Below, one piece after another: positions 32,107 to 39,272 of a DNA stretch of 41,436 bases. Where the stretch lies: positions 1 through 41,436 of the forward strand of contig NZ_JAGGOZ010000072.1 of NCBI RefSeq assembly GCF_018614075.1, in the 5' to 3' direction. Numbering within the stretch: the stretch's first letter is position 1; every line of letters begins with the position of its first letter. The DNA comes from Streptomyces sp. ISL-94. Lineage in GTDB: Bacteria > Actinomycetota > Actinomycetes > Streptomycetales > Streptomycetaceae. The position numbers and the translations under genes were made by a program. The notes below the pieces were generated by a model, which saw only the letters and a program-made list of their open reading frames with translations, did no database searches and was not told the origin of the DNA.

Positions 32107-32517
32107 TCAGCCCACGAGATCGGCGTACAGAATGATGTTGTCGGGCCGGTGGCCGTCGGTGATTTCCCCGCCGCAGGTGATGACGCGCAGCTCCGGGCGG
32201 GCGGTGTCCCCGTAGACCTTGTCGGTGGGGAACCGCTTCTTGTCGACCTGCTCCAGCTCGCGGACGCGGAAGACGGCGGTGCTGCCGTCCGCGCGGGACA
32301 CCGTGATCTCGTCGCCGGTGTGGACGCGCGAGACGTCCTTGAGCACGGCCGGTCCCCGGGCGGTGTCGAAGTGGCCGATCAGCACGGCGGGGCTGGTCTC
32401 GCCGGGGGTGACGCCCTTGCCGTACCAGCCGATCTTGTCCCCATCGGCCACGGAGGGCACCTCGACCGCGCCGTCGGCGGCCAGCCCCAGCGTCAGCAGC
32501 GGCTGCTGATGAGAAAT
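32107..32517 (-). pseudogene. Class F sortase, 5'-truncated
   Basis: The frame carries the C-terminal two thirds of a class F sortase: PLLTLGLAADGAVEVPSVAD, GDKIGWYGKGVTPGETSPAV, LIGHFDTARGPAVLKDVSRV with the catalytic His, then VITCGG with the catalytic Cys and HRPDNIILYADL with the Arg. All three catalytic residues are intact, but the N-terminal signal/transmembrane segment and first strands are missing; an in-frame TAA at 32518-32520 stops the frame. A GTG at 32460 would give a 117-aa cytosolic product that could not reach the wall, so I call it a pseudogene. It is immediately followed by a lower-GC patch. Confidence 0.72.
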
Positions 32518-32621
32518 TTACGGATCTTGTGCGGGCGGATGATCTGCTTCCTGTCATGGACGTGTAACGGGGAGTGGAGGTGTCGATTCCGTAGCAATTG
32601 AGGGGAGGGGGTGACAGGTCG

Positions 32622-32633
32622 CTACGCGCGTAG
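32622..32633. promoter_or_regulatory. Nucleoside-salvage operator upstream of deoC
   Basis: Perfect palindrome CTACGCGCGTAG lying in the spacer between GTGACA (32611-32616, -35-like) and TATGCT (32635-32640, -10-like, 18-base spacer), so a bound repressor would block transcription. Confidence 0.82.
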
Positions 32634-32634
32634 A

Positions 32635-32640
32635 TATGCT
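32635..32640 (+). promoter_or_regulatory. Probable -10 box of a leaderless deoC transcript
   Basis: TATGCT (TAnnnT) is followed by exactly six bases and GTG at 32647, the same geometry as at add. Confidence 0.55.
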
Positions 32641-32646
32641 CATGTG

Positions 32647-33615
32647 GTGACCATGCCCACCACCCTCACCGCATTCGCTGACGTGACGACGTCCGACAGT
32701 GCGCTGCGCCGCTTCCTGCACGGGCTGCCCGGCGTCGACGCTGTCGGCCTGGAGGCCCGCGCGGCCGCCCTCGGCACCCGTTCGATCAAGACGACGGCCA
32801 AGGCGTACGCCATCGACCTGGCCATCTCGATGATCGACCTGACGACCTTGGAAGGCGCGGACACGCCGGGCAAGGTCCGGGCGCTCTCCGCCAAGGCCGT
32901 CAACCCCGATCCGACCGACCGCAGCACTCCGATGACGGCCGCCGTCTGTGTGTACCCCGACATGGTGGCCACCGCGAAGGCCGCGCTGAACGGCGCCGAC
33001 GTCAAGGTCGCCTCCGTGGCCACCGCGTTCCCCGCCGGCCGCGCCGCCCTGCCGGTCAAGCTGGCGGACACCGCCGACGCCGTCGCCGCCGGCGCCGACG
33101 AGATCGACATGGTCATCGACCGTGGCGCCTTCCTCGCCGGCCGCTACCTGGAGACGTACGAGCTGATCAAGGCCATCAAGGAGGTTTGCGTCCGCCCCGA
33201 CGGCACCGCCGCCCGCCTGAAGGTCATCTTCGAGACCGGCGAGCTGTCGACGTACGACAACATCCGCCGCGCCTCCTGGATCGGCATGCTCGCGGGCGCC
33301 GACTTCATCAAGACGTCGACCGGCAAGGTGGGGGTGAACGCCACTCCGGCGAACACCCTGCTCATGCTCGAAGCCGTACGCGACTTCCGCGCGCAGACTG
33401 GAATCCAGATCGGCGTGAAGCCGGCCGGCGGCATCCGCACCACCAAGGACGCGATCAAGTTCCTGGTCCTGGTCAACGAGACCGTGGGCGAGGACTGGCT
33501 GAGCAACCACTGGTTCCGCTTCGGCGCCTCCAGCCTGCTCAACGACCTGTTGATGCAGCGGCAGAAGCTGAGCACCGGCCGTTACTCCGGTCCCGACTAC
33601 GTGACGGTGGACTGA
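32647..33615 (+). CDS. deoC: Deoxyribose-phosphate aldolase
   Basis: A 322-aa class I aldolase that splits 2-deoxyribose-5-phosphate to acetaldehyde and glyceraldehyde-3-phosphate, the last step of deoxynucleoside degradation. Motifs: AIDLAISMIDLTTLEGADTP with the catalytic Asp region, CVYPDMVATAKAAL, VASVATAFPAG, GADEIDMVID, KVIFETGELSTYDNIRRASW, the Schiff-base Lys in AGADFIKTSTGKVG, and GVKPAGGIRTTKDAIKFL with the second Lys. It is longer than E. coli DeoC because of N- and C-terminal extensions. GTG 32647 fits a leaderless start behind the -10; ATG 32653 is the alternative. Aldehyde dehydrogenase genes follow five bases later and could oxidise the acetaldehyde formed. Confidence 0.96.
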   Translation: MTMPTTLTAFADVTTSDSALRRFLHGLPGVDAVGLEARAAALGTRSIKTTAKAYAIDLAISMIDLTTLEGADTPGKVRALSAKAVNPDPTDRSTPMTAAVCVYPDMVATAKAALNGADVKVASVATAFPAGRAALPVKLADTADAVAAGADEIDMVIDRGAFLAGRYLETYELIKAIKEVCVRPDGTAARLKVIFETGELSTYDNIRRASWIGMLAGADFIKTSTGKVGVNATPANTLLMLEAVRDFRAQTGIQIGVKPAGGIRTTKDAIKFLVLVNETVGEDWLSNHWFRFGASSLLNDLLMQRQKLSTGRYSGPDYVTVD

Positions 33616-33620
33616 TCACC

Positions 33621-35057
33621 ATGGCATCTGTATTCGAGTACGCACCGGCTCCCGAGTCCCGCTCGGTCGTCGACATCGCCCCCTCCTACGGGCTCTTCAT
33701 CGACGGCGAGTTCACCGACGCCGCCGACGGCAAGGTCTTCAAGACCGTCTCGCCGTCGTCCGAGGAGGTCCTGGCCGAGGTCGCCCAGGCGGGTGCCGCC
33801 GATGTGGACCGGGCCGTCAAGGCCGCCCGCAAGGCCTTCGCGGGCTGGTCCGCACTGCCGGGCTCCGAGCGCGCCAAGTACCTCTTCCGCATCGCCCGGA
33901 TCATCCAGGAGCGCAGCCGCGAGCTCGCCGTCCTGGAGACCCTGGACAACGGAAAGCCAATCAAGGAAACCCGCGACGCGGACCTCCCGCTGGTCGCCGC
34001 GCACTTCTTCTACTACGCCGGCTGGGCCGACAAGCTCGACCACGCGGGCTACGGCCCGAACCCGCGCCCGCTGGGCGTGGCGGGCCAGGTCATCCCCTGG
34101 AACTTCCCCCTCCTCATGCTCGCGTGGAAGATCGCCCCGGCGCTCGCCACCGGCAACACGGTCGTCCTGAAGCCCGCCGAGACCACGCCCCTGTCGGCGC
34201 TGTTCTTCGCGGACATCTGCCGCCAGGCGGGCCTGCCCAGGGGTGTCGTCAACATCCTCACCGGGTACGGCGACGCGGGTGCGGCCCTCGTCGAGCACCC
34301 GGACGTCAACAAGGTCGCCTTCACCGGCTCGACGGCCGTGGGCAAGAAGATCGCCCGCCACGTCGCCGGCACCGACAAGAAGGTGACCCTGGAGCTGGGC
34401 GGCAAGGGCGCCAACATCGTCTTCGACGACGCCCCCATCGACCAAGCCGTCGAGGGCATCGTCAACGGCATCTTCTTCAACCAGGGCCAGGTCTGCTGCG
34501 CGGGTTCCCGCCTGCTGGTCCAGGAGTCGATCCACGACGAGCTGCTGGACTCGCTCAAGCGCCGCCTCTCCACGCTCCGCCTCGGCGACCCGCTCGACAA
34601 GAACACCGACATCGGCGCGATCAACTCCGCCGAGCAGCTCGCCCGGATCACCGCGCTCGCCGACACCGGCGAGGCCGAGGGCGCCGAGCGCTGGTCCCCG
34701 GCGTGCGAGCTGCCGTCCGCCGGCTACTGGTTCGCCCCGACGCTCTTCACGAACGTCACCCAGGCGCACACCGTCGCCCGCGACGAGATCTTCGGCCCGG
34801 TGCTGTCCGTGCTGACCTTCCGTACGCCGGACGAGGCCGTCGCCAAGGCCAACAACAGCCAGTACGGCCTGTCCGCCGGCATCTGGACGGAGAAGGGCAG
34901 CCGCATCCTGGCGGTCGCCAACAAGCTCCGCGCGGGTGTGGTGTGGGCCAACACGTTCAACAAGTTCGACCCGACCTCGCCCTTCGGCGGCTACAAGGAG
35001 TCGGGCTTCGGCCGCGAGGGCGGTCGCCACGGCCTGGAGGGCTACCTCGATGTCTGA
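33621..35057 (+). CDS. Aldehyde dehydrogenase (full length)
   Basis: A 478-aa NAD(P)-dependent aldehyde dehydrogenase. SYGLFIDGEFTDAADGKVFK starts the fold; cofactor-binding GQVIPWNFPLLMLAWKIAPA and KPAETTPLSAL follow. VAFTGSTAVGKKI, the general-base Glu in VTLELGGKGANIVFDDA and the nucleophile Cys in FFNQGQVCCAGSRLLVQE are intact. EIFGPVLSVL and FGGYKESGFGREGG complete it. Coming five bases after deoC, it most likely converts the acetaldehyde made by DeoC to acetate. The last eight bases overlap the next gene's start. No downstream terminator is seen before the second dehydrogenase gene, so it is one transcript. Confidence 0.95.
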   Translation: MASVFEYAPAPESRSVVDIAPSYGLFIDGEFTDAADGKVFKTVSPSSEEVLAEVAQAGAADVDRAVKAARKAFAGWSALPGSERAKYLFRIARIIQERSRELAVLETLDNGKPIKETRDADLPLVAAHFFYYAGWADKLDHAGYGPNPRPLGVAGQVIPWNFPLLMLAWKIAPALATGNTVVLKPAETTPLSALFFADICRQAGLPRGVVNILTGYGDAGAALVEHPDVNKVAFTGSTAVGKKIARHVAGTDKKVTLELGGKGANIVFDDAPIDQAVEGIVNGIFFNQGQVCCAGSRLLVQESIHDELLDSLKRRLSTLRLGDPLDKNTDIGAINSAEQLARITALADTGEAEGAERWSPACELPSAGYWFAPTLFTNVTQAHTVARDEIFGPVLSVLTFRTPDEAVAKANNSQYGLSAGIWTEKGSRILAVANKLRAGVVWANTFNKFDPTSPFGGYKESGFGREGGRHGLEGYLDV

Positions 35058-35949
35058 GTCTTCTGCGACCCGTCTGAACGTCTTCAAGACCTACAAGCTG
35101 TACGTCGGGGGCAAGTTCCCCCGCTCCGAGAGCGGCCGGGTGTACGAGGTGAGCGACTCAAAGGGCAAGTGGCTGGCCAACGCCCCCCTGTCCTCCCGCA
35201 AGGACGCACGGGACGCGGTCGTCGCCGCCCGCAAGGCCTTCGGCGGCTGGTCGGGCGCGACCGCGTACAACCGCGGGCAGATCCTCTACCGCATCGCCGA
35301 GATGCTGGAGGGCCGCCGGGAGCAGTTCGTCCGCGAGGTCGGCGAGGCCGAGGGGCTGTCCAAGTCCAAGGCCGGCGCGGTCGTGGACGCCGCCATCGAC
35401 CGCTGGGTCTGGTACGCGGGCTGGACCGACAAGATCGGCCAGATCGTGGGCGGCGCCAACCCCGTCGCGGGCCCGTTCTTCAACCTCTCCACCCCGGAGC
35501 CGACCGGCGTCGTCACGGTCGTCGCCCCGCAGGACTCGTCCTTCCTGGGCCTGGTCTCGGTGATCGCCCCGGTCATCGCGACCGGCAACACGGTGGTCGT
35601 GATCGCCTCGGAGAAGTCCCCGCTGCCCGCCCTTTCCCTGGGCGAGGTGCTGGCCACTTCCGACCTGCCCGGCGGCGTGGTCAACATCCTGTCCGGCAAA
35701 GCCGCCGAGATGGGCCCGCACCTGGCCTCTCACCAGGACGTCAACGCGATCGACCTGGCGGGCGCGGACACCGCGCTGGCCAAGGAGCTGGAGATCGCGG
35801 CGGCCGACAACCTCAAGCGCGTGCTGCGTCCACAGCCTGTGGACGACTGGAGCGCGGACCCGGGCACGTCCCGTATGACGGCATTCCTGGAGACCAAGAC
35901 GGTCTGGCACCCGACGGGTTCGCTGGGCGCGTCCGGCTCCTCGTACTAG
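35050..35949 (+). CDS. Half-length aldehyde dehydrogenase homologue without catalytic residues
   Basis: A 299-aa protein related to the N-terminal (cofactor) half of aldehyde dehydrogenases: KTYKLYVGGKFPRSESGRVY, DARDAVVAARKAFGGWSGAT, YNRGQILYRIAEMLEGRREQ, YAGWTDKIGQIVGGANPVAG, TGVVTVVAPQDSSFLGLVSV. PWN of the cofactor loop is replaced by P-Q-D-S. The segment that normally holds the catalytic Glu reads AIDLAGADTALAKELEIAA, so the Glu motif LELGG is missing, and the protein ends before the Cys region. I see no frameshift; the end reads cleanly to GSLGASGSSY. It is coupled to the full enzyme by an eight-base overlap and may be its structural partner. Confidence 0.9.
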   Translation: MSESSATRLNVFKTYKLYVGGKFPRSESGRVYEVSDSKGKWLANAPLSSRKDARDAVVAARKAFGGWSGATAYNRGQILYRIAEMLEGRREQFVREVGEAEGLSKSKAGAVVDAAIDRWVWYAGWTDKIGQIVGGANPVAGPFFNLSTPEPTGVVTVVAPQDSSFLGLVSVIAPVIATGNTVVVIASEKSPLPALSLGEVLATSDLPGGVVNILSGKAAEMGPHLASHQDVNAIDLAGADTALAKELEIAAADNLKRVLRPQPVDDWSADPGTSRMTAFLETKTVWHPTGSLGASGSSY

Positions 35950-35979
35950 TACGGGTACTGGTTACGGCAAACAGAGACC

Positions 35980-36012
35980 GGCCCCGGCAGCGTCCCCCGC
36001 GCTGCCGGGGCC
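35980..36012. terminator. Bidirectional terminator between convergent genes
   Basis: Perfect 13-bp arms GGCCCCGGCAGCG (35980-35992) and CGCTGCCGGGGCC (36000-36012) followed by TTT on the plus strand. It serves the deoC operon and the convergent secreted-protein gene. Confidence 0.85.
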
Positions 36013-36027
36013 TTTCCGTACCCGGGC

Positions 36028-36378
36028 CTACTTCTTGGGCAGGACGGGCCCGAGCAGCGAGGTCACCGCGGCGCCGGGCAGTTCGGCGACCGACGGCCCC
36101 TGGGTCAGGGCGCCCGTGGCCATGCCGGTTCCGACGGCCGGGAAGTCGGCGACCTTGGTGCCGATGCCGTTGTCGAGGGGGTCCACGCCGGTGTGCGCGA
36201 GCGGATTCACCTTGAGGTTCGCGATCGGGTCGGTGACCCCGGCCAGGGCGGCCGGGACGTCGAGTTCCCCGGCTTGGGCGCCCCCGGCGGCCATCGCCAG
36301 GGCCGCGCCGGCCATCGAGAGGGTCAGGCCGGCGCTGCGGAGCCGGTTGGCTGCGGAGGGGACTGCGTGGCGTGCCAT
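36028..36378 (-). CDS. Secreted protein of unknown function
   Basis: A 116-aa exported protein. Signal peptide with an Arg/Asn start (MARHAVPSAANRLRSAGLTL) and a hydrophobic core SMAGAALAMAAGG ending QAGEL. The mature 78 residues contain LDVPAALAGVTDPIANLKVN, PLAHTGVDPLDNGIGTKVAD and GAAVTSLLGPVLPKK. There are no Cys. The repeated short hydrophobic/Pro/Asp pattern resembles other small secreted Streptomyces proteins, including the one at 29343, without clear homology. ATG at 36378. Function unknown. Confidence 0.75.
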   Translation of the reverse strand: MARHAVPSAANRLRSAGLTLSMAGAALAMAAGGAQAGELDVPAALAGVTDPIANLKVNPLAHTGVDPLDNGIGTKVADFPAVGTGMATGALTQGPSVAELPGAAVTSLLGPVLPKK

Positions 36379-36503
36379 GGGATTCCCGCCCTGTGGTTGG
36401 TCGTAGTCGAGTGCGCACGCAGCGTAGTCGAGGTGTGATCCTGGATACCAACCGGCCACCGGGAGGATCCCCTACCCGGGGGAATGGTTCAGACTGGTGT
36501 CCC

Positions 36504-37145
36504 GTGAGCCGTTCTTCTCCTTCGCCGACCCGCGTCGTCCTGCTGACCGGTCCCTCGGGCTCCGGAAAGTCCGTACTGGCCGTCCGCTCCGGGCTGCCCG
36601 TGCTGCGCCTCGACGACTTCTACAAGGAGGGCGACGACCCCACCCTCCCGCTGGTCGACGGCAGCTCCGACATCGACTGGGACTCCCCGCTGTCGTGGGA
36701 CGCGGAGGCGGCGGTGGCCGCGATCGCTGAGCTGTGCGCGTCCGGTCGTACGGACGTCCCGGTCTACGACATCGCGACGAGCGCGCGTACGGGGGCGGAG
36801 GTGCTGGACATCGCGCGGGGGCCGCGGACGCCGCTGTTCATCGCGGAGGGGATCTTCGCGGCGGACATCGCCGCCCGCTGCCAGGAACTGGGCCTGCTGG
36901 CCGACGCGATCTGCCTGCGGGGGCGGCCGTCCACCACCTTCCGGCGGAGGCTGGCCCGTGACCTGCGGGAGGGGCGCAAGTCGGTGCCATTCCTGCTCCG
37001 CAGGGGCTGGCGTCTCATGCGCGCCGAGCGCGGCATCGTGGCCCGGCACGTCGCGCTGGGCGCCCACCCGTGCGCACGCGACGAAGCCCTCGGCCGCCTG
37101 GCCGCCGCCGCGGCCGGCCGCCACCGAACCGCCACCCCGGCCTGA
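36504..37145 (+). CDS. Uridine kinase-like P-loop protein
   Basis: A 213-aa P-loop kinase-like protein. Walker A is LLTGPSGSGKSVLA (residues about 13-26), then PVLRLDDFYKEGDDPTLPLV with the DDFYK motif typical of uridine kinase/phosphoribulokinase. DWDSPLSWDAEA, VPVYDIATSAR and TPLFIAEGIFAADIA match the acceptor and lid region, and RRRLARDLREGRKSVPFLLR the LID Arg segment. A uridine kinase would salvage uridine to UMP, which fits the window's nucleoside theme, but no operator palindrome precedes it. GTG 36504 is the chosen start. It is not in an operon with neighbours. Confidence 0.85.
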   Translation: MSRSSPSPTRVVLLTGPSGSGKSVLAVRSGLPVLRLDDFYKEGDDPTLPLVDGSSDIDWDSPLSWDAEAAVAAIAELCASGRTDVPVYDIATSARTGAEVLDIARGPRTPLFIAEGIFAADIAARCQELGLLADAICLRGRPSTTFRRRLARDLREGRKSVPFLLRRGWRLMRAERGIVARHVALGAHPCARDEALGRLAAAAAGRHRTATPA

Positions 37146-37170
37146 CCACCCGCCCCGGGGCCGGCCCCCG

Positions 37171-37278
37171 CGCCTCAAACGCCGGCGGGGCTGGATGTGC
37201 CCCCGTAGTCCTGCGAGTGCGGCGCCGTTGCCGGGGGCCAGCCCCCGGACCCCCGCGCCTCAAACGCCGGCGGGGCTG
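37171..37278. repeat. Two copies of a 23-bp intergenic repeat flanking a hairpin
   Basis: The 23-base sequence at 37171-37193 recurs exactly at 37256-37278, with its core GCCGGCGGGGCTG shared with the reverse complement of the repeat near 24.2 kb. Between them lies CCGGGGGC-CA-GCCCCCGG (37231-37248). Confidence 0.75.
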
Positions 37279-37369
37279 AGGCATCGCCGGCTGTGCAGTC
37301 TGAGGGTCCGGGCGGAGCCCGGGGAACGGTGGAAGGGCGGGTAGGGGACGGCTCCGCGTAGCGGCAACA

Positions 37370-37537
37370 CCGCGCCTGAGGTGCGGGGTCCGGGCTCCCG
37401 CCCAGCCGTACGCCGGTCGGAGGCCGGCGCAGCGGCGCGCGAAGCAGGAGAACCCCGCGCCTGAGGTGCGGGGTCCGGGCTCCCGCCCAGCCGTACGCCG
37501 GTCGGAGGCCGGCGCAGCGGCGCGCGAAGCAGGAGAA
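37370..37537. repeat. Perfect 83-bp tandem direct repeat (period 85)
   Basis: 37370-37452 is identical to 37455-37537, with CC between them. Each copy contains the inverted GCCGGTCGGAGGCCGGC-like segment. Perfect identity suggests recent duplication. Confidence 0.85.
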
Positions 37538-37582
37538 GGCGCCCCGGCGCCGAAGCCGTGTCCGGAGGGACCCGCGGACGCG

Positions 37583-37628
37583 AAAAGGCGGGATCGCGCG
37601 GACCCCCGGCCGCATGATCCCGCCTTTT
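37583..37628 (-). terminator. Terminator after sigQ
   Basis: Perfect 13-bp arms AAAAGGCGGGATC (37583-37595) and GATCCCGCCTTTT (37616-37628) around a 20-base loop. On the minus strand it has a T tract (TTTT) and lies 70 bases past the sigQ stop. Confidence 0.85.
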
Positions 37629-37697
37629 CCCCCCGCGGCCCCCGCCCTACCCCCGTAGGACGGGCCCCCTGGCCCGATGGTCTTCAGGTGGCCCCCG

Positions 37698-38402
37698 CTA
37701 CGCCACCAGCTCCTCGAACGACTCCGCCTCGTCACGGCCGAAGCTCAGCGCCTCGTCGTCCCGCAGCCGCCGCAGCGACCGCCAGATGCTCGACTTCACC
37801 GTGCCGACGCTGATCCCCAGGATCTCCGCGATCTCCGGGTCCGTGCGGCCCTCGTAATAGCGCAGCACCAACATCGTGCGCTGCGGCTCCGGGATGCGGG
37901 CCAGCGCCTGCCACAGCACCGCGCGCAGTTCCGTACCGCGCATGGCGTCCGTGTCCGACGCCGTCTCCGGCAGTTCCGCCGTCGGGTACTCGTTCAGCTT
38001 CCGCCGGCGCCACGCGCTGATGTGCAGGTTCGTCATCGTGCGGCGCAGGTACCCGCCGACGGCGGCCTTGTCGCTGATCCGGTCCCAGGCGCGGTACGTC
38101 GAGAACAGCGCGCTCTGCAGCAGGTCCTCGGCCTCGTGCCGGTCGCCGGTGAGGTGGAAGGCCGTCGCGTACAGCGCGGCCCGGCGCTCCTGGACGTACG
38201 CCGTGAACTCCGCTTCCGAGGTGGAAGAGGTGGAGGAGGCGGCGCCGACGGCGCCGGCGGCCTGGTACGTGTTCGCGTCGATGGCCACCACGTGTGCCGG
38301 CCGGGTCCGGGAGGCCGTCACCGAACGGACACCCGCCCGACGGTTCACATCGTGCAGCCGCGTGACAACCGCGCTGGTCGTGGTGCTGTGCAGCGTGTTC
38401 AT
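37698..38402 (-). CDS. sigQ: ECF sigma factor SigQ
   Basis: A 234-aa ECF/SigE-like sigma factor. The first 60 residues are Thr/Ala/Ser-rich. Region 2 reads FTAYVQERRAALYATAFHLT, GDRHEAEDLLQSALFSTYRA with WDRISDKAAVGGYLRRTMTN. Region 4 reads RIPEPQRTMLVLRYYEGRTD and PEIAEILGISVGTVKSSIWR. In S. coelicolor the sigma gene divergent from afsQ1 is sigQ, a target of AfsQ1; the same arrangement here justifies the name. No anti-sigma gene is adjacent. ATG at 38402. A perfect AfsQ1 box lies in the divergent region. The 3' end is followed by a strong terminator. Confidence 0.92.
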   Translation of the reverse strand: MNTLHSTTTSAVVTRLHDVNRRAGVRSVTASRTRPAHVVAIDANTYQAAGAVGAASSTSSTSEAEFTAYVQERRAALYATAFHLTGDRHEAEDLLQSALFSTYRAWDRISDKAAVGGYLRRTMTNLHISAWRRRKLNEYPTAELPETASDTDAMRGTELRAVLWQALARIPEPQRTMLVLRYYEGRTDPEIAEILGISVGTVKSSIWRSLRRLRDDEALSFGRDEAESFEELVA

Positions 38403-38509
38403 CTCGCGCCCCCCGTCGTGGAGTCTGCCTGGGTTTCGGTGTTCGGTTCCGTGCTTTCGTTCGCTGTTAGAAGAGTGCCCCGCGGACTTAACCGCGGTGT
38501 CCGCCGACT

Positions 38510-38525
38510 GTCACAGGCCTGTCAC
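38510..38525. promoter_or_regulatory. AfsQ1 binding box (GTCAC-N6-GTCAC)
   Basis: GTCAC at 38510-38514 and again at 38521-38525 with a six-base spacer, exactly matching the AfsQ1 consensus GTnAC-N6-GTnAC reported for S. coelicolor. It lies 85-70 bases before afsQ1 and 108 before sigQ, suitable for autoregulation of both. Confidence 0.82.
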
Positions 38526-38594
38526 AGCGACCTCCGTCAGATCCCGTGTCGCCGACGGTCGAACTCCCGTCGGCCGATGGGACAGAATGAGCCC

Positions 38595-39272
38595 GTGCCT
38601 TTCCTGTTGCTGATCGAGGACGACGACGCCATCCGCACGGCCCTCGAACTCTCCCTGTCTCGCCAGGGCCACCGTGTGGCCACCGCGGCGACGGGCGAGG
38701 ACGGCCTGAAGCTGCTGCGCGAGCAGCGGCCGGACCTGATCGTGCTGGACGTCATGCTGCCCGGGATCGACGGCTTCGAGGTGTGCCGGCGGATCCGCCG
38801 CACCGACCAGCTGCCGATCATCCTGCTCACCGCGCGCAACGACGACATCGACGTGGTCGTCGGCCTGGAGTCCGGCGCCGACGACTACGTGGTCAAGCCC
38901 GTCCAGGGGCGCGTCCTCGACGCCCGCATCCGGGCCGTGCTGCGCCGCGGCGAGCGGGAGTCCAGCGACTCCGCGAGCTTCGGCTCCCTCGTCATCGACC
39001 GCTCCGCCATGACGGTGACGAAGAACGGCGAGGACCTCCAGCTCACCCCGACCGAGCTGCGGCTGCTGCTGGAGCTGAGCCGCCGTCCCGGACAGGCCCT
39101 CTCCCGCCAGCAGTTGCTCCGCCTCGTCTGGGAGCACGACTACCTCGGCGACTCGCGGCTCGTCGACGCCTGCGTACAGCGGCTGCGCGCCAAGGTGGAG
39201 GACGTGCCGTCCTCGCCGACCCTGATCCGGACCGTCCGCGGCGTCGGCTACCGCCTGGACTCCCCGCAGTGA
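38595..39272 (+). CDS. afsQ1: Response regulator AfsQ1
   Basis: A 225-aa OmpR/PhoB-type response regulator. The receiver domain has IEDDDAIRTAL (acidic pocket), IVLDVMLPGIDGFEV with the phosphorylated Asp, ILLTARND (Thr) and VKPVQ (Lys). The winged helix domain (about 130-225) has LQLTPTELRLLLELSRRPGQ and SRLVDACVQRLRAKVEDVPS, RTVRGVGYRLD. The AfsQ1 family is known to control antibiotic production and nitrogen metabolism in S. coelicolor in response to glutamate-rich conditions. GTG 38595 is six bases after CAGAAT, another possible leaderless start; no ribosome-binding site is seen. Its stop overlaps afsQ2 by GTGA. Confidence 0.95.
   Translation: MPFLLLIEDDDAIRTALELSLSRQGHRVATAATGEDGLKLLREQRPDLIVLDVMLPGIDGFEVCRRIRRTDQLPIILLTARNDDIDVVVGLESGADDYVVKPVQGRVLDARIRAVLRRGERESSDSASFGSLVIDRSAMTVTKNGEDLQLTPTELRLLLELSRRPGQALSRQQLLRLVWEHDYLGDSRLVDACVQRLRAKVEDVPSSPTLIRTVRGVGYRLDSPQ

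Larger units (their letters stand above)
37146..37697. other. 552-base noncoding region with repeats
   Basis: No convincing gene on either strand. From left to right: two copies of a 23-bp repeat (37171-37193 and 37256-37278), a perfect hairpin (37231-37248), the 83-bp tandem duplication (37370-37537) and the terminator of sigQ (37583-37628). The region looks like intergenic filler that accumulates repeats. Confidence 0.7.

Noticed and set aside
33597..35087. 496-aa minus-strand frame opposite the aldehyde dehydrogenase
   Set aside because: Composition of the antisense kind (V/R/D/G-rich) opposite a clearly conserved enzyme.
37370..37537. Possible CRISPR-like or peptide-coding repeat
   Set aside because: Only two adjacent units without spacers, and the translated frames have no plausible start or ribosome-binding site.
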